From an uncultured Eubacteriales bacterium (GTDB lineage: Bacteria; Bacillota; Clostridia; Christensenellales; Borkfalkiaceae), in assembly GCA_905211955.1 (NCBI GenBank), contig CAJMCT010000073.1, positions 1-5,390 of the forward strand: 5,390 bases of DNA, read 5' to 3'. The notes below the pieces were generated by a model. The model was not told where the DNA came from. It ran no database searches and saw nothing but the letters and a program-made list of their open reading frames with translations. Each line of letters opens with the position of its first letter. Within the stretch, counting starts at the first letter, position 1. This document shows, one piece after another, positions 1 through 5,390 of the stretch. The position numbers were made by a program, and so were the translations under genes.

Positions 1-15
1 AAACACCCCCCTTTT
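1..15 (-). promoter_or_regulatory. Ribosome-binding-site-like run for an inferred leftward gene off the window
   Basis: Read on the minus strand, this stretch is AAAAGGGGGGTGTTT and ends exactly at the window edge. It closely resembles the ribosome binding site of the small regulator in this window, AAAGGATGGTGTTT followed directly by ATG at 905. A leftward gene probably starts with its initiation codon immediately beyond base 1. No codon of that gene is visible, so its identity is unknown. Confidence 0.45.
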
Positions 16-39
16 GATTTTTTTCCAAACGCCAAAGCA

Positions 40-68
40 ATAGTAGAATAGGTAAATAAAAAAATCAA
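40..68 (-). promoter_or_regulatory. Candidate sigma-A-type promoter, leftward
   Basis: On the minus strand TTGATT (68-63) is followed after 17 bases by TACTAT (45-40). Each hexamer matches the vegetative consensus at four of six positions and the spacing is ideal. It would start transcription near base 33 and run into the purine-rich run at the left edge, which fits a divergent gene outside the window. AT-rich DNA gives such matches by chance, so this is a weak call supported mainly by the ribosome-binding-site-like run downstream. Confidence 0.3.
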
Positions 69-101
69 CTGCTATATGACAGGAAAGGTACAAGCAAAAA
101 C

Positions 102-130
102 TAATTTTTAAGCCTTTTTAATCATAGATA
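102..130 (+). promoter_or_regulatory. Candidate sigma-E-type promoter for sigK
   Basis: TAATTTT (102-108) matches six of seven positions of the sigma-E -35 consensus KMATATT. After a 14-base spacer comes CATAGATA (123-130), which shares CATA and the sixth-position A with the -10 consensus CATACAMT. In Bacillus, sigK is transcribed in the mother cell by sigma-E with SpoIIID. Two 8-of-10 matches to the SpoIIID pattern WWRRACARNY lie just upstream (75-84 and 86-95). The promoter position, about 30 bases before the sigK start codon, is sensible. This is pattern matching only; the consensus comes from Bacillus. Confidence 0.3.
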
Positions 131-160
131 TTAAAAGTAATTAAATTTAGGGGGAATAGA

Positions 161-862
161 ATGTTTTTAGAGTTTTTATCGTACGTTTTTGGAAAGATTA
201 TATTTTTTACAGGCAGTATTATAAACGGTTCGTCTTATCCAAAACCGCTCTCTGCGGAAGAAGAAAAAGAAGCGCTTAAAAAAATGAAAGAGGGCGACAA
301 AAGTGCCAAAGATAAACTTATAAACCACAACATGCGATTAGTAGCGCATATCGTAAAAAAGTATAACGGCGCGGCTGAAACGGACGATTTAATATCGGTA
401 GGAAGCATAGGTCTAATTAAGGCTATAAACAGTTTTAGTGAAGAAAAGGGAACGGCGCTTGCAACCTATACGGCAAGGTGTATAGAAAACGAGATATTAA
501 TGCTACTTCGTGCAAACAAAAAGTATAAAAACGACGTGTCTTTATCAGAGTGCGTAGGAAGTGATAAAGACGGAAATGAACTAACGCTCATGGATATACT
601 TTGTGAAAAAGAAGACGTGGTTTTTGCGAACGTAGATAGGAGTATAGAAAGAGAAAAGTTTTTAGAGTTTATTAAAAACAACCTAACGAAAAGAGAGTAT
701 ACCGTGCTATGTTTAAGGTACGGTCTAAACGGGGATAGGAACTACGCGCAAAGAGAAGTAGCCAAGTTATTAAAGATTTCCCGCTCGTACATTTCGCGCA
801 TAGAAAAGAAAGGTATAGAAAAGTTAAAAGCGTGTGTCAAAAACGGAAATTTTTATTGCTAA
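161..862 (+). CDS. sigK: Sporulation RNA polymerase sigma factor SigK (pro-sigma-K)
   Basis: This is a late mother-cell sigma factor that directs RNA polymerase to coat and spore-maturation genes. It is 233 residues, close to the 242 of Bacillus pro-sigma-K. Residues 1-19 form a hydrophobic pro-sequence (Phe, Leu, Ile-rich) of the kind removed by the membrane protease SpoIVFB; alignment places cleavage near S19/I20. Region 2 spans about 46-116, with RLVAHIVKKY (59-68), DDLISVGSIGLIKA (75-88) and the -10-recognising ATYTARCIENEI (101-112). Region 4 spans about 163-225, with the helix-turn-helix around REVAKLLKISRSYISRIEKK (198-217). The sequences RLVAHIVKK, DVSLxxxxGxDKxGNE and ISRSYISRIEKK favour SigK over SigE. 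The reading frame is continuous, with no skin-type insertion. The start at 161 has a ribosome binding site AGGGGGA (149-155). Transcription is probably sporulation-specific from the candidate sigma-E promoter upstream. Confidence 0.93.
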   Translation: MFLEFLSYVFGKIIFFTGSIINGSSYPKPLSAEEEKEALKKMKEGDKSAKDKLINHNMRLVAHIVKKYNGAAETDDLISVGSIGLIKAINSFSEEKGTALATYTARCIENEILMLLRANKKYKNDVSLSECVGSDKDGNELTLMDILCEKEDVVFANVDRSIEREKFLEFIKNNLTKREYTVLCLRYGLNGDRNYAQREVAKLLKISRSYISRIEKKGIEKLKACVKNGNFYC

Positions 863-884
863 ATGATGTTTTATATGGTAAAAT
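856..884 (+). promoter_or_regulatory. Candidate sigma-A promoter with extended -10
   Basis: TTGCTA (856-861) and TAAAAT (879-884) are separated by exactly 17 bases, and TGG (876-878) directly before the -10 gives the extended TGn motif. The -35 overlaps the last codons and stop of sigK. Transcription would start near 891, right at the ribosome binding site of the small regulator, giving a very short leader. It offers a vegetative promoter for the regulator, dehydrogenase, thyA and folA genes, separate from sporulation control of sigK. This is inferred from sequence pattern only. Confidence 0.5.
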
Positions 885-904
885 AAACGTAAAGGATGGT
901 GTTT

Positions 905-1147
905 ATGGATAAAAAACTTGCAGTAGTTGCCATAATAATAGAAAATCCCGATTCAGTAGAGAAAGTAAACGCACTTTTACACGAATATAGGGAATACGTT
1001 ATAGGCAGAATGGGCTTGCCACATAGGGAAAGAAAGGTTTCGGTAATAAGTATAGTTATAGATACCACCCAAGAACTTATAAACGGGCTATCTGGCAAAC
1101 TCGGTATGATAGACGGTGTAAAAAGCAAGGTTTTAACCACTAAATAG
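905..1147 (+). CDS. TM1266-family iron-only hydrogenase system regulator
   Basis: This 80-residue protein has the ferredoxin-like, NikR C-terminal-domain-like fold pattern of the TM1266 family. Family signatures are the N-terminal strand KLAVVAIIIEN (4-14), VNALLHEY (21-28), the loop VIGRMGLP (32-39), the strand VSVISIVID (45-53) and SGKLG (63-67). The family often lies beside iron-only hydrogenase maturation genes and is annotated as their putative regulator, but the protein has no DNA-binding domain and its real role is unproven. An in-frame ATG at 896 would add three residues (M-V-F), but it lies inside the ribosome binding site AAAGGATGG (891-899). That site is correctly spaced for the ATG at 905, and family members start at this point. 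The stop is 2 bases before the dehydrogenase start. No hydrogenase gene is visible here, so the context gives no support for a hydrogenase role. Confidence 0.82.
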   Translation: MDKKLAVVAIIIENPDSVEKVNALLHEYREYVIGRMGLPHRERKVSVISIVIDTTQELINGLSGKLGMIDGVKSKVLTTK

Positions 1148-1149
1148 TT

Positions 1150-1941
1150 ATGGGAAAAGGTTTTACTTTTATAAGCGGTGCGACGGGCGGAATAGGTAAG
1201 GCAATGGCAAAACTTTCGGCCAAAAAAGGCTATGACCTTTTTGTTAGCGGAAGGAGTTGCGATAAACTTGAAAGCCTAAAAAAAGAACTGCTTGAAATAA
1301 ACGATAAAATAACCGTTCACTATTTTGCTTGTGATTTAACTAGCGAAAATAGTAGAAAGGAAATGCTTTTTTATATAGACGAACTCGGCTTAAAGATTGA
1401 AAGGATAGTAAACGTTGCGGGTGTTGATACCCAAAAAGCCTTTACCGAATACACTACCGAAAAGGTGTTGTTTCAAATAAGGGTAAACGTAGAAGCCACG
1501 GTATCTTTAACGCACGAACTATTAAAAAGGCGCACGGAAAAGATAGAGATACTAACTGTTAGTAGTATGAGCGGTGTGTCTCCAATGCCGTACTTTGCGC
1601 TATATTCTGCAACCAAGTGCGCGCTAACAAGTTTCTTTACTTCGCTTCACTACGAATTAAAGGGCAATGCGAAGGTGACTACTATACTTCCGGGTGGGGT
1701 ATACACTCGCCCAGACATTATAGAAGATATAAAAAACCAAGGTGTATGGGGCAAGTTATCTTCTAAATCACCAGAGTACGTTGCCGAAAAATCTTTCAAG
1801 GCATTGTCAAAGAACAAGATAAAGTATATACCGGGACTTTTTAATAGGGTATTAAACTTTTTAATGAAACTCGTACCTAAAAGATTGGTTTTAGGGTTTA
1901 TTGCGAGAAGATGGAAAAAGATTACAAAAGACGCTTTTTAA
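1150..1941 (+). CDS. Short-chain dehydrogenase/reductase, NAD(P)-dependent
   Basis: This is a 263-residue classical SDR oxidoreductase with a Rossmann fold. The cofactor-binding motif SGATGGIG is at 9-16 and D62 (in CDLT) should contact adenine. N88-V-A-G91 stands for the usual NNAG. The catalytic tetrad is N113, S139, Y152 and K156 (YSATK). R35 after the second strand (SGR) suggests a preference for NADP(H). The post-catalytic PGG..T segment (181-186) is normal. The C-terminal 35 residues are basic and hydrophobic (NRVLNFLMKLVPKRL region), as in the DltE/YqjQ-like branch, and may touch the membrane. The substrate cannot be predicted. There is no convincing ribosome binding site; the ATG lies 2 bases after the preceding stop, so translation is probably coupled. 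No upstream in-frame start exists, since a stop lies at 1141-1143. Confidence 0.88.
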   Translation: MGKGFTFISGATGGIGKAMAKLSAKKGYDLFVSGRSCDKLESLKKELLEINDKITVHYFACDLTSENSRKEMLFYIDELGLKIERIVNVAGVDTQKAFTEYTTEKVLFQIRVNVEATVSLTHELLKRRTEKIEILTVSSMSGVSPMPYFALYSATKCALTSFFTSLHYELKGNAKVTTILPGGVYTRPDIIEDIKNQGVWGKLSSKSPEYVAEKSFKALSKNKIKYIPGLFNRVLNFLMKLVPKRLVLGFIARRWKKITKDAF

Positions 1942-1964
1942 AATAAGCAAAAAGGGGATAACAA

Positions 1965-2795
1965 ATGAGTTTAGCGGATAAAATTTTTATTCAAAACTGT
2001 ACCGACATTATCGAAAACGGATTTAGCGACAAGGACCTTCCCGTCCGCCCAAGATGGCTTGACGGAACGCCTGCGCACACCGTTAAAAAGTTTTGTATCG
2101 TTAATAGATATGATTTAACCAAAGAATTTCCAATACTTACGTTGCGTCGTACGGCGTTCAAGTCGGCGATAGACGAAATACTTTGGATATGGCAAAAAAA
2201 GAGCAACAACGTTAAAGACCTTAACTCGCACATTTGGGATAGTTGGGCGGACGAAACGGGCTCTATCGGTAAGGCGTACGGCTATCAACTCGCGCAAAAG
2301 CACAAATATAAAGAAGGCGAATTCGACCAAGTGGATAGGGTTTTGTTCGACTTAAAAAACAATCCTTCTTCAAGAAGAATTATGACGAACATTTATAACT
2401 TCCAAGACCTTAACGAAATGCATTTATATCCTTGTGCATATTCTATGACGTTTAACGTTTCAGGAAACGTGCTTAACGGTATACTTAACCAAAGAAGCAA
2501 CGACGTAGCCGTTGCAAATAACTGGAACGTAGTGCAATATGCAGTACTATTACATATGCTTGCACAAGTTTCCAACCTTCAAGTTGGCGAACTCGTTCAC
2601 GTAATAGCGGACGCGCATCTTTACGATAGGCATATTCCCGTCGTTAAAAAGATGATGCAAAATCCACAATTTGAAGCGCCAAAACTTATAATCAATCCCG
2701 ACGTAAAAGATTTTTATAAATTTACGGTAGACGACTTTAAGTTAGAAAATTACCAATATAACAAAATAGAAGAAAAATTTGAGGTTGCAATATAA
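1965..2795 (+). CDS. thyA: Thymidylate synthase (ThyA)
   Basis: The enzyme methylates dUMP to dTMP with 5,10-methylene-tetrahydrofolate, releasing dihydrofolate. The protein is 276 residues, close to the 279 of Bacillus subtilis ThyA, which it resembles throughout, including GTPAHT (34-39), ILWIWQ.KSN (72-81), NNPSSRR (132-138) and the C-terminal FEVAI. The catalytic cysteine is C157 in YPCAYS. Phosphate contacts include R137-R138 and R177 of QRSND. N188 (NNWN) and D216-A-H218-L-Y220 bind the nucleotide. The residue after the cysteine is Ala, where E. coli has His and B. subtilis ThyA has Val, so this is the Bacillus/clostridial subtype rather than a damaged enzyme. The ribosome binding site AAGGGG (1952-1957) supports the start. 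The gene sits 23 bases after the dehydrogenase, and its stop shares one base with the folA start, so the two are co-translated. Confidence 0.96.
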   Translation: MSLADKIFIQNCTDIIENGFSDKDLPVRPRWLDGTPAHTVKKFCIVNRYDLTKEFPILTLRRTAFKSAIDEILWIWQKKSNNVKDLNSHIWDSWADETGSIGKAYGYQLAQKHKYKEGEFDQVDRVLFDLKNNPSSRRIMTNIYNFQDLNEMHLYPCAYSMTFNVSGNVLNGILNQRSNDVAVANNWNVVQYAVLLHMLAQVSNLQVGELVHVIADAHLYDRHIPVVKKMMQNPQFEAPKLIINPDVKDFYKFTVDDFKLENYQYNKIEEKFEVAI

Positions 2796-3298
2796 TGAAA
2801 GCGATAGTTGCAGTAGATAAAAATTGGGGAATAGGCAAAAAGAACGATCTTCTTTTTGAACTTCCCGAAGATATGAAATTCTTTAGAAAAACCACCTTAA
2901 ATAAGGTAGTAATAATGGGTTCTAACACCTTAAAGTCTTTCCCAGGTGGAAATCCCTTAAAGAATAGAACGAATATCGTTTTATTTCCTGGCGGTGAAAA
3001 AAGAGAGGACTGCTTAATCGTTGATAGTATGGATGAACTAAGAGAAACCCTTAAAAACTTTAATACGGACGACGTTTTCGTTATAGGCGGAGCAATGTTT
3101 TATAAAACCATGCTCCCGTATTGCTCTGAAGTATTAGTGACTAAGGTCGATGCGGACGGCGGTGCAGAAGTTTTCTATGAAAACTTAGACCAAAAGCAAG
3201 AGTGGTCTTGCGTGGAAATAAGTGACCCCGTAGAAACTAACGGATACACCATAAGATTTACCACCTACAAAAATTCGGACGTAAAAGAACGAAAATGA
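2795..3298 (+). CDS. folA: Dihydrofolate reductase (FolA)
   Basis: The enzyme reduces dihydrofolate, the by-product of ThyA, to tetrahydrofolate with NADPH. The length of 167 residues is typical. Visible family features are VDKNWGIG (7-14) with W11, the catalytic acid D26 in ELPEDMKFF, the MGSNTLKSFP segment (41-50), R58 in KNRTNIVL (substrate glutamate carboxylate), VIGGAMFY (96-103) for the cofactor pyrophosphate, and T116 of VTKVDAD. Around residues 43-44 and 64-65 the arginine/histidine and serine residues that hold the NADPH 2'-phosphate in E. coli are replaced (S43-N44 and F64-P65). The gene starts inside the thyA stop (TAATG), with GAGG (2781-2784) as ribosome binding site. It is the last gene of the operon; a hairpin terminator follows within 10 bases. 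Confidence 0.94.
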   Translation: MKAIVAVDKNWGIGKKNDLLFELPEDMKFFRKTTLNKVVIMGSNTLKSFPGGNPLKNRTNIVLFPGGEKREDCLIVDSMDELRETLKNFNTDDVFVIGGAMFYKTMLPYCSEVLVTKVDADGGAEVFYENLDQKQEWSCVEISDPVETNGYTIRFTTYKNSDVKERK

Positions 3299-3305
3299 AA
3301 ATAAA

Positions 3306-3334
3306 AAAGAGCAAGGCGATTTGCCTTGCTCTTT
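3306..3334. terminator. Bidirectional intrinsic terminator between convergent operons
   Basis: A perfect 12-bp inverted repeat, AAAGAGCAAGGC (3306-3317) and GCCTTGCTCTTT (3323-3334), encloses the 5-base loop GATTT. On the minus strand the stem is followed by a clean T-tract (A-run 3303-3308 on the plus strand). On the plus strand it is followed by the T-rich stretch AACTTTTGTTTTT. It lies 7 bases after folA and 15 bases from the serA stop, so it can end transcription from both sides. Confidence 0.92.
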
Positions 3335-3349
3335 AACTTTTGTTTTTAA

Positions 3350-4516
3350 TTAGTTAATTTCCCTAACTCTAATAATACCGTCGATAGTAGAAAGTTTATC
3401 CAAAACTTCTTGTGGAACAATGCTTTCAACGTCTAATAGAGTGACTGCATATTCACCGCGAGATTGGTTAGACATATTGCTAATGTTAATACCGCTATTT
3501 CCAAGAGCGCCAGTCACTTGTGCTAAAAGGTTGGCAACGTTTTTGTGAAGAACTACTAATCTAACGTTGGTAGTTCTAGGCATTGAACAAGCAGGGTAGT
3601 TAACCGAGTTGACGATATTGCCGTTTTCAATATAATCGATAAGTTGTTTTGCCGCCATAACCGCACAGTTGTCTTCGGCCTCAGGAGTAGAAGCGCCAAG
3701 GTGGGGTATGCAAATAATATTGTCAACACCGATAATTTCGTCTGCGGGGAAGTCGCAAACGTATCTGCCGACCTTACCGCTTTCAACTGCTTTAATAATA
3801 TCCGTGTTATCTACTATTTCGCCCCTTGCACAGTTAATAATAACAACGCCGTCTTTCATTTTGCGGATAACACCTGCATTGATAAGACCTTTGTTTTGTG
3901 CGGGGATATAGGGGATATGAATAGTGATATAATCACAAGTCTTAAAGATTTCGTCAAGTTCTTTAACGACGTTTACTTGTCTTGAAAGTTTAAGAGCCGC
4001 GCTTACCGAAAGGAAGGGGTCGTAGCCGTAAACTTGCATATTTAAGCCGACTGCCGCATTAGCGACGTTAGCGCCGATAGCACCAAGACCGATAACACCG
4101 AGTTTTTTGCCTTCGATTTCACCGCCAACAAAGTTAGACTTGCCTTTTTCAACAAGTTTTCCTACTTCTTCGCCTTTACCTTTCAAGGTGTTAACCCAAG
4201 AAATAGCGTCAACTATTTTGCGTGAGCCAAGTAAAAGAGAAGCAACTACTAATTCTTTAACAGCGTTTGCGTTAGCACCGGGGGTGTTAAAAACTACAAC
4301 GCCTTGTTTTGCATATTCGTCAACGGGAATATTGTTAGTGCCTGCACCTGCTCTTGCAATAGCAACAGTATTGTTATCTAAAACGTAATCGTGCATCTTA
4401 AAAGAGCGGAGCATAATACCAACGGGTGCTTCCACGTCGTTTGCAATGTTATAGGTGCTATCAAAAATATCGTTAATAACGGGGCTGATAGCGTTTAGAG
4501 TTAAAATATTTTTCAT
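3350..4516 (-). CDS. serA: D-3-phosphoglycerate dehydrogenase (SerA) with C-terminal ACT domain
   Basis: The enzyme oxidises 3-phosphoglycerate to 3-phosphohydroxypyruvate with NAD, the first step of serine synthesis. The 388 residues correspond to the short SerA form. The substrate-binding part includes ARAGAGTNNIPVD (54-66) and NTPGANANAVKELV (77-90). The NAD-binding core has GLGAIG (143-148), with D166 (YDP) as the acidic residue favouring NAD over NADP. The catalytic triad is R231 (CARGEIVD), E260 (ADE) and H272 (PHLGAST). The stretch between E260 and H272 is about 11 residues shorter than in E. coli SerA. Residues about 317-388 form an ACT domain (LVVLHKNVANLLAQVTGAL, then GINISNM), which in this family often mediates regulation or assembly; serine feedback is possible but not shown. 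The start overlaps the serC stop by one base (TAATG), with GGAG (4528-4525) as ribosome binding site. Confidence 0.95.
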   Translation of the reverse strand: MKNILTLNAISPVINDIFDSTYNIANDVEAPVGIMLRSFKMHDYVLDNNTVAIARAGAGTNNIPVDEYAKQGVVVFNTPGANANAVKELVVASLLLGSRKIVDAISWVNTLKGKGEEVGKLVEKGKSNFVGGEIEGKKLGVIGLGAIGANVANAAVGLNMQVYGYDPFLSVSAALKLSRQVNVVKELDEIFKTCDYITIHIPYIPAQNKGLINAGVIRKMKDGVVIINCARGEIVDNTDIIKAVESGKVGRYVCDFPADEIIGVDNIICIPHLGASTPEAEDNCAVMAAKQLIDYIENGNIVNSVNYPACSMPRTTNVRLVVLHKNVANLLAQVTGALGNSGINISNMSNQSRGEYAVTLLDVESIVPQEVLDKLSTIDGIIRVREIN

Positions 4517-5390
4517 TATTTGTTCTCCATTTCAAATTTCTTCATAAAGTCGATAAGTGCTTTAACGCCTTCAACGGGCATTGCATTATAAATCGATGCT
4601 CTCATGCCGCCAACGAGTTTGTGACCTTTAAGAGAAGCAAGCCCTGCTTTTCCTGCTTCGGCAACAAACTTAGCGTCTAAATCTACGTTGGGGGTGATGA
4701 AAGGAACGTTCATAAGCGAACGGTCTTTTGCGTTTACCTTGTTGGTGTAGAAGTTAGAGTTGTCGATAAAATCGTAAAGCATTTTAGCCTTTTCTTCGTT
4801 TATCTTTTGGATAGCTTGTACACCGCCCATTCCCTTAAGCCATCTAAATACCAACATAGACATATAGATAGAAAAGCAGGGTGGAGTGTTGTATAGGCTA
4901 TCGTTCTTATCTTGGATAGCATAGTTAAGCATAGTGGGGCATTGAGGCATAGCCTTTCCCAAAAGGTCGCGACGAACGATAACGATAGTCACACCAGCGG
5001 GGGCAATGTTCTTTTGCGCACCTGCATAAATTAAACCAAACTTACTAACGTCGATTTCTTCTGATAAAATACAAGAACTAAGGTCTGATACTAATGGAGC
5101 GTTAGCCTTAGGAAGTTCGGTAAATCTCGAACCGAAAATAGTGTTGTTGTAAGTAAAGTGAACGTAATCAATATCGTCACGGAACTTTATAGTATTCACA
5201 TCGGGGATATAGGTATAGTTTGCTTCTTTACTTGAAGCGGCAATAGCCATATCGCCAAATCTTGAACCTTCTTCGTAAGCCTTAGAAGCAAAATTTCCGG
5301 TCACGATATAGTCGGCTTTTCCTTTTTGTAAAAGGTTTAGTGGGACTGCTACAAACTTGTGCGCTTTTAACGGAAAAAGCTCGCAATATT
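4516..5390 (-). CDS. serC: Phosphoserine aminotransferase (SerC), N-terminus beyond the right edge
   Basis: This PLP enzyme transfers an amino group from glutamate to 3-phosphohydroxypyruvate, giving phosphoserine, the second step of serine synthesis. About 290 codons are visible, and the frame stays open to the window edge. The family is about 360 residues, so roughly 70 N-terminal residues are missing. The GTG at 5304 is an internal valine of ADYIVTGNFA, not a start. Numbering from the first full visible codon (5388), key features are VPLNLL (15-20), ADYIVTG (25-31), the NNTIFG loop, D102 of SDLSSCILS (pyridine nitrogen), the Schiff-base lysine K126 in YAGAQKN (codon 5013-5011), and the C-terminal GHKLVGGMRASIYNAMP that helps bind substrate phosphate. 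The first visible residues (5-12, FPLKAHKF) do not show the GG-x-x-x-Q-F loop expected just before VPLNL. SerA follows directly, with a one-base overlap. Confidence 0.93.
   Translation of the reverse strand, partial: YCELFPLKAHKFVAVPLNLLQKGKADYIVTGNFASKAYEEGSRFGDMAIAASSKEANYTYIPDVNTIKFRDDIDYVHFTYNNTIFGSRFTELPKANAPLVSDLSSCILSEEIDVSKFGLIYAGAQKNIAPAGVTIVIVRRDLLGKAMPQCPTMLNYAIQDKNDSLYNTPPCFSIYMSMLVFRWLKGMGGVQAIQKINEEKAKMLYDFIDNSNFYTNKVNAKDRSLMNVPFITPNVDLDAKFVAEAGKAGLASLKGHKLVGGMRASIYNAMPVEGVKALIDFMKKFEMENK

Noticed and set aside
76..111. An 11-codon open frame upstream of sigK as a leader peptide
   Set aside because: It has no ribosome binding site or regulatory codon run and ends where the candidate -35 begins; chance is the better explanation.
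1..160. A riboswitch or structured leader before sigK
   Set aside because: Apart from one AT-only 7-bp inverted repeat I see no conserved riboswitch core, T-box or terminator hairpin here.
896..904. ATG at 896 as the start of the TM1266-like gene
   Set aside because: It lies within the AAAGGATGG ribosome binding site that is properly spaced for the ATG at 905, and homologues begin at the later position.
871..1140. Minus-strand open frame opposite the TM1266-like gene
   Set aside because: It is the antisense shadow of a recognised protein and lacks any family resemblance.
1991..2928. Minus-strand open frames opposite thyA and folA
   Set aside because: They lie opposite highly conserved enzymes and show no ribosome binding site or domain signature.
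3644..4388. Plus-strand open frames inside serA
   Set aside because: They are antisense to a fully conserved SerA, resemble no protein family I recognise and have no ribosome binding site; they follow from its codon use.
4516..5304. A serC start at the GTG of 5304
   Set aside because: Upstream codons continue the SerC family sequence (VPLNLL..GKADYI) to the edge without a stop; the GTG is an internal valine.
1..5390. A defence, mobile or otherwise new multi-gene system
   Set aside because: Every sizeable gene belongs to a known core family, and no transposase, integrase, direct-repeat array or att-like repeat is visible.

Overview
The window looks like chromosomal DNA of an anaerobic, endospore-forming member of the Clostridia, probably an uncultured gut-type lineage. 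The evidence is an intact sporulation sigma factor of the SigK type, a TM1266-family regulator associated with iron-only hydrogenases, Bacillus/Clostridia-type thymidylate synthase and dihydrofolate reductase, a short clostridial-style SerA, moderate-to-low GC and purine-rich Shine-Dalgarno sites. The lineage assignment is inference, because there is no rRNA or other strong taxonomic marker. I see no mobile element, CRISPR array, tRNA or rRNA.

Layout. Bases 1-160 are non-coding and look like a divergent promoter region. The minus strand carries a strong ribosome-binding-site-like run that ends exactly at the left edge, so a leftward gene probably begins just outside. On the plus strand follow sigK (161-862), a TM1266-like small regulator (start best placed at 905), a short-chain dehydrogenase (1150-1941), thyA (1965-2795) and folA (2795-3298). 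The last four are packed with a 2-bp gap, a 23-bp gap and a 1-base TAATG overlap. A housekeeping-type promoter with an extended -10 sits in the sigK stop/intergenic stretch and could drive these four genes separately from sporulation. A perfect 12-bp hairpin (3306-3334) lies between the convergent units and probably terminates both.

On the minus strand, serC (entering from the right edge, N-terminus missing) is followed by serA (4516-3350), again with a TAATG overlap. Together they encode the first two steps of serine synthesis from 3-phosphoglycerate. Serine then supplies one-carbon units for 5,10-methylene-tetrahydrofolate, which ThyA uses and whose dihydrofolate product FolA recycles. The two convergent operons are thus metabolically connected, although the connection is generic.

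Most of the window is ordinary core metabolism. The points most worth a second look are: the N-terminal edge of serC, where the family's conserved glycine-rich cofactor-phosphate loop is not recognisable (real divergence, a frameshift or an assembly-edge error); the hydrogenase-type regulator sitting next to sigK and thyA with no hydrogenase gene in view; the internal promoter at the end of sigK; and the inferred divergent gene off the left edge.
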